64,000 bases of DNA from Schistocerca nitens (taxonomy: Eukaryota > Arthropoda > Insecta > Orthoptera > Acrididae). The position numbers and the translations under genes are program-made. This document shows, piece by piece, positions 55,974 to 64,000 of the stretch. The notes under the pieces were generated by a model. The model saw nothing but the letters and a program-made list of their open reading frames with translations. It was not told the DNA's origin and searched no databases. The stretch is taken from positions 115,723,501 through 115,787,500 of the forward strand of contig NC_064614.1 in the NCBI RefSeq assembly GCF_023898315.1, written 5' to 3'. Each line of letters begins with the position of its first letter. Positions within the stretch are counted from its first letter, which is position 1.

Positions 55974-57604
55974 GTGTCCAATACCACCCGTCAGCTTTGA
56001 CCAATGACGCAATATGTGATGTTATTTTGTTTGTGCTGCAGATTGCTGTCGATGAACGTTAAATGATTTCTCTGGATTTCCTCGTTGCGCTTGTATATTA
56101 AAAATTCGATGTAGATTGTTTTGTTTTCATCTCGTAATTTGTTTTCAGCAGCTTTTGTTAATGGAAGTAGTCATGATTTGTAAGTAGTCGGGATTTGTAA
56201 GTAGTCGTGATTTATAAGATCTTGATTTCTCACGTTGTTCGTTATGGATGAGTCAGTTGTTTTTACTGCGAAAATTCTGCTTCAGAAAATGAATGACCGT
56301 AAATCAGCTATAAAATTTTTGCAATCATTGGGCGTCATTGCGGGGAAAGAGAATGATTTCAGTGTTGCAAGACCATTTTGATGAATACTGTTGGAGGAAG
56401 AATATTCATAAAGGTTATTGTTTATTTCTTGCATTTATGAAAGTAGCCAGCAAAATGTACAGGCCTCGTTTTGTTAGTTATGTGTTGGTGGGTCTGATAC
56501 TTTTTTCATGTTTTACGTTGCATTTTTTATGTTACTGTATTGTGCAAGTGCTACTTTTTTGGTGTCTCGGGAGGGAGGTTTTTCTGTCGTTTTAATATTT
56601 TCTGGTTAGAGTGGTAGGCTGAGGGGTATTGCTGTGTCTTTGCCGGAGGGTTTATGTGATTGACTCGTGATTTCATTCTTTTTATTATTTTAAAATTTTG
56701 CGTCTGATTGAGGGCGGGAAGAACTGATTTGAGTGGTACCTCATTCGTGCCTGGACTTTGTGTTTCTTATTATTTTTCATCACTTATTCTGGATTTTGCT
56801 TCTTTCGTTACAGTTTTACCTTCTAACATTATTATTTCTTGTTATGTTCTTATTTCGTTCTTGTCTGCCTCTATCTTTGACTTCTTTGACTTTCTTTTTA
56901 TGTAGCCACTATTATGTTTTCTTTTTTGATGTTTTTGCTACACTTGTCTTATTTTTACTGTCACACCTGGTGTATCGATTTTACTGAGCGTTATTTGGAG
57001 CTACTGCAGCTGGTGTGACTTTCGTGTAGTATAATTATCAGTTACAAGGTTTGGTCTTTTTTGCATTTTATTTCTTTGCGTGTGCAGTAATGTGTGTAAA
57101 GAAAGTCTAGTCCTATTCTGTAGTTCACTAACGAGATCATTTTTTACGCGCGTTTCTGATATGTTATAAGATTTTTGCGCAACAAACAGTAATATTGGAA
57201 TAGGTAACTAGAAATGATCTCCTACGTAGCTTGCTTCTAGTTATCGATTCCAACTATTCGACGATTCATTATTTAGATCGGTTTTGCAGTACGTATGGAA
57301 AATATAATAGAACAGGCTCTGCGCCTTCCACATTGCTGGCAACAGGTCCTATACAACGCTGTTCTATTGTATTACATAATATATGCACTCATCATTGCTC
57401 TCGTGTTCTTATTTATTTCAGTCATCTTCAATTCGTTTAAATGAAACTAGCACGTAAATAATGTATTATTTTATGGCATACTACATTCATTTGTTTACGA
57501 GTATAATCCGTTCCAATCATAGATTGTCCATTGCAGCATCTTTGCCTTACATATGACGTCATTGGTCAAAGCCGACGGGTGGTATCGAACACCAGAATTT
57601 ATCC
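55974..57604. mobile_element. TIR DNA transposon with 8-bp TSD, family unknown
   Basis: The element is flanked by ACTAGTTC (55966-55973 and 57605-57612); removing it restores a continuous LINE-B 3' end. Terminal inverted repeats of about 45 bp start GTGTCCAATACCACCCG at 55974 and, on the other strand, GTGTTCGATACCACCCG at 57592. The right end carries 12 additional bases outside the repeat. The right repeat contains TGACGTCA. A 45-codon frame at 56244-56381 starts MDESVVFTAKILLQKM and includes KSAIKFLQSLGVIAGKENDF, faintly like the N-terminus of ISXO2/Merlin-type transposases. No full transposase is visible, so the copy is non-autonomous or decayed. Confidence 0.85.
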
Positions 57605-57680
57605 ACTAGTTCCACTGAATTACGATCTATCGTACATGATGATTCAATGAACATGTAACTAACCAACCAACCAGCCAATC
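57605..57680 (+). mobile_element. CR1-like LINE-B 3' end, right half
   Basis: Completes 55560-55973: CACTGAATTACGATCTATCG, CAATGAACATGTAACTAACC and a CCAA-type tail. It matches, in inverse orientation, the end at 21996-22060. Confidence 0.75.
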
Positions 57681-58559
57681 TCGACACCTCACATTGACAT
57701 TCTCTTATAAGAACATCACAAAACCAGACCTAGCGATGGACCTCTTATGCCAGTTCCACTTTCCCTTGTTTGTACATTACGCTGCGCTCCTGCATCCACT
57801 GCATCCTAGAACCTTTTGCCCTGGCGCCTCTGATGCGACCTGATACATCGACTATGCAAGACAATCAACAGGAAGATAATCGTACATTCAGCGACATAGC
57901 GAAGCAGTGTGCTTCCTCAGCTGACGAGTTCTTGATCATTCGCCGACACTGCACTGACTGCCATCCATAATCAGATGCACTCTGTGTAGAGACCGCATTG
58001 CTCCCGCAATGCAATAATGTCACATCTACCTTCTTCATCATGATGTATGAGTAGCTCATGGTTTTGGCACACGGCCATCTTGACGACGAGTGTGGCAGCA
58101 CACGTCTATCCTGGGTGCCGCTGCCCAGTCACACAAACCCAACGTCTGACCACGTCCATTCTCCACTCTACTGTCGCCGATCCTGGACATGCAACAAAAC
58201 ACACATGGCTGCACACTGTGTTTCTCCTCCCCTCCTGGCTCTTCTGTCGTTGGCATCTTAAGGTACGCCTCTCTGGCTGGAGAGCACAAATTGTTTCCCA
58301 TTTCTATTCTGCATGACTCACTGGAATTCAGCTCGATCATTGTCTGCTGTCAATCTTCACATGGCATCACCGATTCCAATGACTACATTCACCTGATTCT
58401 ACATTGGATTACTGCCCACCCACCACAGTTTTACGACCACAGGAGACCAGTGCCACCAATGTCAATTACACTATTCATCTCTAGCTGTCACCGACAACTT
58501 CAGACTTCCTTGCCGACACGATTTCAACACTACAAAGTCAGACTCTATAATTGCATCTC
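57681..58559. other. C-rich sequence, element not identified
   Basis: Composition resembles 53370-54640, so both may be pieces of one retrotransposon leader or gag, but no motif supports it. Several short frames exist (58047-58316, 58189 onward) without recognisable content before 58560. Confidence 0.3.
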
Positions 58560-60395
58560 CACCTACACCGATTTTACTGAAGCTCGAAATTTAGCGAGGA
58601 CTTCAATGCGAGATACCTATAACAGTTTCCACAACGAAACTTTGTTTCGAAATCTCGCGGAAAATCCAAAGAGATTCTGGTCATATGAGAATTATGTTAA
58701 CGGCAAGAAACAATCAATGCCTTCTCTGGGTGATAGCAATGGAGAAAAAACAGAAGACGGTGCTGCCAAAGCAGAGTTACTAAACACAACCTTCCGAAAT
58801 GCCTTCGCAAAAGAAGACGAAATAAATATTCCAGAATTCGAATGGAGGACAGCTGCCAACATGAATAACGTAGAAGTAAGTATCCTCGCAGTAGTGAAGC
58901 AACTTATATCACTTAATAAAAGCAAGACTACTGGTCCAGACTGTATACCAATTCGGTTCCTTACGGAATATGCTGATGCATTAGCTCCATACTTAACAAT
59001 CATATACAACCGTTCGCTCGACGAAAGATCCGTACCCAAAGACTGGAAAGTTGCACAGGTTACACCAATATTCAAGAAAGGTAGTAGGAGTAATCCATTA
59101 AATTGCAGGCCATATCGTTAACGTCGATATGCAGCAGGATTTTAGAACATATATTGTGTTCGAACATTATGAATTACCTCGCAGAAAACGGTCTATTGAC
59201 ACACAGTTAATATGGTTTTAGAAAACATCGTTCCTGTGAAACACAACTAGCTCTTTATTCACCTGAAATGTTGAGTGCTATTGACAAGGGATTTCAGATC
59301 GATTGCGTATTTATGGATTTCCGGAAGCCTTTTGACACTGTACCACACAAGCGGCTCATAGTGAAATCACATGCTTATGGAATATCGTCTCAGTTATGTG
59401 ACTGGATTTGTGATTTCATGTCAGAGTGGTCCCAGTTCGTAGTAATTGATGGAAAGTCATCGAGTAAAACAGAAGTGATTTCTGGCGTTCCCCAAGTTCG
59501 TGTCGATAGACCCTTTGCTGTTTCTTATCTATACAAACGATTTGGGAGACGATCTGAGCAGCCATCTTCGGTCGTTTGCAGATGACGCTGTCATTTATCG
59601 ACTAATAAAGCCGTCAGAAGATCAAAACAAACAGCAAAACGATTTGGAAATAATATCTGAATGGTGCGAAAAGTGGCAGTTGACCCTAAATAACGAAAAG
59701 TGCGAGGTCATCCACATGAGTGCTAAAAGGAACTCGTTGAACTTCGGTTACACGATAAATCAGTCTAATCTAAAAAGCCATAAATTCAACCCAATACTAG
59801 GTATTACAATTATGAACAACTTAAATTGGAAGAAACACATAGAAAATGATGTGGTGAAGGCTAACCAAAGACTGTTTTATTGGCAGGACACTTAGAAAAT
59901 GTAACAGACCTACTAAGGAGACTGTCTACACTACGCTTGTCTGTCCTCTTTTAGAATACTGCTGCGTGGTGCGGGGTCCTTACCAGATAGGACTGATGGA
60001 GTACATCGAAAAAGTTCGAAGAAAGGCAGCACGTTTTGTATTATCGCGAAATATGTGAGAGAGTGTCACACAAATGGTACAGAATTTGGGCTGTAAATTA
60101 TTAAAAGAAAGGCGTTTTTCGTTGCTACGGAATCTTCTCACAGATATTCCAGTCACTGACTTTCTCCTCCGAATATGAAAATATTTTGTTGACACCGACT
60201 TACATAAGGAGGAACGATCACCACGATAAAATAAGGGAAATCAGAGCTCGTACAGAAAGATATAGGTGTTCATTTTTTCCACGCGCTATACGAGATTGGA
60301 ATAATAGAGAATTGTTAAGGTGGTTCGATGAACCCTCTGCCAGGCACTTGAATGTGATTTGCAGAGTATCCATGTCGATGCAGATGTAGATGTAG
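58560..60395 (+). mobile_element. LINE-A copy, longest in the window
   Basis: The linker (RLYNCISTYTDFTEARNLAR, 58540-58600) and NPKRFWSYENYVNGKKQ precede the reverse transcriptase. Then come GPDCIPIRFLTEYADALAPY (58940-58998), VFMDFRKPFDTVPHKRLIVK (59306-59365), SSSKTEVISGVPQ, and FADDAVIYRL in another frame (59578-59607). The thumb and C-terminus continue to CSFFPRAIRDWNNRELL (60268-60320). The tail is CACTTGAATGTGATTTGCAG and (GATGTA)n near 60375-60395. Frames shift at about 59120, 59510 and 59880. It begins further upstream than the 31400 copy but still lacks the endonuclease. Confidence 0.88.
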
Positions 60396-62109
60396 AATTT
60401 GTTTTTAAATGTAGTTTGGTTGTCTGTCGGACTTTTATGCTATTTAGTTAATGACCAAAGATATTTGTGAAAGCATAATTCAGCCCTTTCTGTCCCAAAT
60501 TCAAAATGACCCCGGAATAGTGAAAATCAGCCTTTCCTCTAGTGTTGTAGCTATGCACTTTGCTATTATGACTTCTCCGCTGTCACTGTATCTGTGCGAA
60601 AACTTGAAAGTGCTTATCAATGTCATCAGCTTCTACAAGTTAATGCAAAACACTTCTTTTCATGCAAGACTGATCGATAAATTACAGTATTCAAACATCT
60701 AGTTTGGTTACATGTGCTTGGAACAAGTTGGGTGACAGTTCTTTTTAGAATGGCAGCTCAGCTTCATCTCTTCTTCCCATGATATAATATTGATCGTCAA
60801 AGTACTTCCTGCCTTATGGTGCAGAGCATCTGGGTCTGACGTGCATGGAATAAACGGCCCAACCAGTAGGCACAGCAACGTGTAATGAAAACTGCTCTCA
60901 TCATCCCATCTTGAAGATATGCAGTGTGCTTTCACACAAGAATACAAGTTGAAAAACAAGCTCCCAAAAAGCATGCCCCTCTAAATCACTTAGCTAAAAG
61001 AGTTGTGATCATCATTCTCAATACTGTATATGTCGTGCAGTTCATCACTTTACCAAAGTGTTATGTGACACCAGAACCAATACTTCTGCGCTAATATCTA
61101 ATATTGTAGCAACAGTAGGAAAATGTTTGGCGAAAGATAAATTTTAGGCTGTTTCATCACAAGTGGACATAGTCCCAGTTTATTTACTAAATAAAACGCC
61201 AAAATAGTATTCTCTATATTCTCTTACAAAGTAATGGCATTAAGTTCTGAAATAAGAAAAAACATGTGGACCAGTAATACTGCCAACGACGAATACAGTA
61301 AACAAGATAAGTACACTGAGATGCAGGTGCAGACTCATTTTCAGTCATATTTCTCAGCTTTTCAGTTATAATACACAGCATACAGCTTCTTTCAAGAGAT
61401 GAAATCTAATGATTTATTATCCATTTTCATTCTAATGAGCCATTGTACAATATCCAATTATCACACTATGATTCTATAGTTATTTCTACGAAACTTGACA
61501 AAGTCTCTGGATAACCTTTCTAGCCAAATCGAAAATCACTGAATAGATTAACTAGAGTGTATGCTCCAGCTAGATCAAATGTAAGAGATAGGCTGAAGGT
61601 TCTTATTTGATCAGATCAAATGAATGAATATAAGTGCGACAAATTTCTCTACTATATATAGCGGAGAGTGCTTTGTATCATTGTTATCAACAAGGATTCT
61701 CAGTTATGTTCACAGAGAATTTCCATAGCATATGAAATCTGAATTGCTTTGATGTCTTTCATTAATTATATTTTTTGGATTTCTGAAAAGCTCTAGCCAT
61801 AATTTGCGTAATCATTCAGTATGTGCCTACTGTCTCATTTATATGTATGTACTTTCTTGTAATAATTAAAATTGTCTCTTTCCTTTTCTTTCAAATGACC
61901 TTATGAAGTTAGTGTAGTCCACTTTGTTTCATAACAATACACCTAGATGTTCTATCTATCCATTTTTTTAAATTTTAAATGAGCTGTCATTCAGCCTGCT
62001 AAATACAAATGCTCTCAATGATGAATAAACCCAGTGTCACTCAGTGACTGCTCTTTCCCTTAGTCAACAGTGTCATAGGCAAAGTGTCTCAGGCTGCTGC
62101 TCATCGTTT
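60396..62109. other. Unassigned AT-rich sequence
   Basis: No gene, RNA or repeat recognised. The frames at 60451-60702 and 60708-60974 have no supporting motifs. Confidence 0.5.
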
Positions 62110-62460
62110 CTGACTAATTCATTATGCATATCAGGAACAGGAGGAGCTCTGGAACACTTACCTGAGGCACTTTTACTCCATCCAGCCAAGACAACATACT
62201 TGGCTTCATCTCCCAAGTAGTTTTTTATCCAGTTACATATTTGAGAAAATGTTATGTATGCTCAACCTGTGGCGAAAGTCCATTGTGTGCTGTAGTGTAG
62301 AAAGCTTTCTAGTAATTAGGAATATGGAAACTGCCTCTTGACATCCATCCTTGATTTGCAAGATACTGAAAAAGAAGAGTTGTGTTTCACAGAAGTGATG
62401 CTTCCTAAATGCATGTTGATTTATGGACAGAAGTATTACTCTATTTCTAGGCAACACTTT
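62110..62460 (-). mobile_element. LINE reverse transcriptase fragment
   Basis: On the minus strand the frame starting near 62457 encodes SINQHAFRKHHFCETQLFFF, matching the NQHGFRKHRSCATQL block of LINE-A. A decayed FLITRKLSTLQHTM (relatives: FLDF-KAFDTV-H) follows, then NWIKNYLGDEAKYVVL near 62190-62240. It is a short relic with shifted frames, related to but more diverged than the other LINE-A copies. Confidence 0.65.
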
Positions 62461-63445
62461 ACATTCGTAGATTATGCACCAAGATCTTGCAATAGAATAA
62501 TGATGAAGATTTTGGGCTATAAATCTGGGTTATATGTTTTGCCCTTCAGTCGCTTGGAAATGTTCATAATGTAAGGGATTTGTGATGAATGCAGACTAAG
62601 AAAAGAACTGATGCTGAAGAGTACTAACTGTAAAGCCAAACTGCCATTCTATCTCTGCCTGATGACTTGTTTGTTTTCAACAGTTTCATTAACTTTTCAG
62701 TTACAAAATTATTTATTTCTACATCTCTCACTTGAAAAGATCCAGGAAGATCAAAGATGACACGTGCTAACATAACATGTAAGTATAAAATTAAATACCA
62801 GCTGTTGTTGTGTCGAAAATGTTTTGCAGTAACAAATCAAAGAAGGAGGTAAAAAATATGTACTTAGCCTAAGCAGAATCATTGCTTCAATATAAGTTGA
62901 TTTACTAGGGAAAATCCTACCCTAGGAAAGCAATTTAAAAGCTCAAAAAAAGAGCCTTAGAAACATCAAAAACCTAATATTAACGTTTATTTAGAAAACT
63001 CAACTCTGCTTTAATTGTTTATCTTGGAAGTATATTCTTGATAAGGAAAATTATAAAATGAAACAGCCAACTTGGATTTACTAATGGAATCATTCGTTCC
63101 CAGAACAGATGGAAAAGTGAGCTCAGTAGATTACAGCCCATACATAACATTTAAAGGAAATGGTAGTCTGGAAAAAGAACTCAGAGTGTATATCAAACTA
63201 TCAAAGAGAATCAAGTAAAAAAATTAAAGTAGCCTATAAGATGTAAATGCTACAAAAAAGTAGAGAAATTATTTTTTAACATAGAAATACCAATCTGACC
63301 TCTAGTAACTTAAATAGGTAAATTTTCATTTATCTTGAAATAGATCTAATATATGGCTCAAATATCGCTGTTCAGATAAAATGTAATCAGAATAATTAGT
63401 CTAAGCTCCTTGTCATCTACAGGGGGGGGGGGGGCATATCTGTCT
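62461..63445. other. Unassigned AT-rich sequence
   Basis: No gene recognised; a G run lies at 63422-63434. Confidence 0.5.
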
Positions 63446-63655
63446 CTGTCAGTTCAATTGATAAAATAAGACGTCCGACCCGTCAGTCGGCAAGATTCAC
63501 TGGAGGAGAAACACCCCTCTGAAGATGTCCAGCGCAGCTCTGGACGAAACATTAGGAGCTGAAGAGTTTCATGGACCACGACCTTACGTCCCGGAAGGTT
63601 TACCAGAAAATACGGAGGCCAGCTTCTGAAGCTGATCTCAAAAGACATTAATGGT
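63446..63655 (+). repeat. Repeat with hammerhead-like core
   Basis: CTGAAGA (63519-63525) is followed by a six-pair hairpin GTCCAG/CTGGAC (63527-63532 with 63540-63545) and GAAAC (63546-63550). This is the conserved order of a hammerhead ribozyme core. The expected GTC cleavage triplet after GAAAC is ATT here. It may be a Penelope-type 3' end. Confidence 0.5.
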
Positions 63656-63783
63656 CCTATGGATTTTCACACACATCTCTCTCGAAGTAAATTATGTCAG
63701 TCATATAATTACAACACTCTTTGCCTTCCAAATGTGGCCAACAAATCGAAAATCGTACTTCTGTAAGCATACAGAAAGAAAAA

Positions 63784-63937
63784 GTGCTCCGAGCCATTTT
63801 TGACCGAGATTGCATTATAGCCAATGGATAATTGAAGCTGTAAAGTGTCTCATTCTTTGCGAGTTTCCCAAGTAGGGTCACAGCTTCAACTATCTGTTGG
63901 CTATATTCCAATCTCGGTCAGAAATGGCTCTGAGCAC
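63784..63937. repeat. 58-bp inverted repeat adjoining a SINE
   Basis: The left arm 63784-63841 and right arm 63880-63937 are inverted copies (GACCGAGATTG-ATATAGCCAA and flanks) around a 38-bp spacer. The outer 18 bases of both arms are the end of the tRNA-derived SINE (GTGCTC-GAGCCATTT). Confidence 0.85.
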
Positions 63938-64000
63938 TATGGGGCTTAACATATGAGGTCATCAGTCCCCTGGAACTTAGAACTACTTAAAGCTAACTAA
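63922..64000 (-). mobile_element. tRNA-derived SINE, cut by the window edge
   Basis: The 3' half of the SINE family seen at 43503-43703: AAATGGCTCTGAGCACTATG onward to the edge. The tRNA-like head should lie just outside the window. Confidence 0.9.

Noticed and set aside
56338..56595. 85-codon hydrophobic plus-strand frame inside the TIR transposon
   Set aside because: T-rich composition gives the hydrophobic look; the more plausible transposase start at 56244 is in another frame.

Overview
The window is a stretch of a very large, repeat-choked insect genome. The repeat families (a tRNA-derived SINE with an intact B box, a 5S-rRNA-derived SINE, a GATGTA-tailed LINE, RTE and CR1-like LINEs, Penelope-like elements, Tc1/mariner relatives, Ty3/gypsy elements) and the 6 to 18 kb introns fit an orthopteran such as a grasshopper or locust. 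The species assignment is an inference from remembered repeat families, not from a search.

The only host gene I can support lies on the minus strand. Four exons at 46207-46115, 40070-39984, 30325-30179 and 11623-11504 each have consensus splice sites, are all in phase 0, and join into a 149-residue N-terminus. It ends exactly at a DEAD-box helicase Q motif (FNDLGL...GITAPTRIQ). The upstream peptide PLASKGW...KGDYF and the roughly 150-residue spacing point to the mitochondrial RNA helicase DDX28. The helicase core must lie beyond the left edge, because I found no further exon in 1-11503.

Everything else is mobile DNA sitting in or beside these introns. From the left: 1-7.4 kb has a LINE-A tail and a reverse LINE-C copy split by a foldback insertion with a 13-bp target-site duplication (TSD). 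7.6-10.7 kb holds a Tc1-like and a mariner-like DNA transposon. 12-21.5 kb holds a reverse gypsy remnant, a decayed LINE-C, Penelope 3' ends around a 5S-derived SINE, a mariner pseudogene and a gypsy gag-pol pseudogene. 21.6-27.7 kb is a three-level nest: a gypsy LTR-like sequence, a reverse CR1-like LINE, and a reverse RTE. 27.7-29.7 kb has an inverted tRNA-like palindrome, a LINE tail and a SINE.

30.5-37.3 kb is a second nest: one decayed CR1-like LINE cut by a young LINE-A copy and by a 5'-truncated RTE with a 12-bp TSD. 37.8-39.8 kb is a Penelope-like element with reverse transcriptase and GIY-YIG parts. 43.5-45 kb is a SINE cluster. 48.9-50.6 kb is a gypsy integrase fragment. 53-58 kb is a gypsy-like leader plus CR1-like LINE tails, one of them split by a DNA transposon (55974-57604) with an 8-bp TSD that I cannot assign to a family. 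58.6-60.4 kb is a third LINE-A copy. 60.4-64 kb is mostly unassigned AT-rich sequence ending in a SINE.

The most notable points are the DDX28 exon chain, the TSD-proven 8-bp TIR transposon, the foldback and Penelope-type repeats carrying hammerhead-ribozyme-like cores, and nested insertions whose order can be read from the sequence alone.
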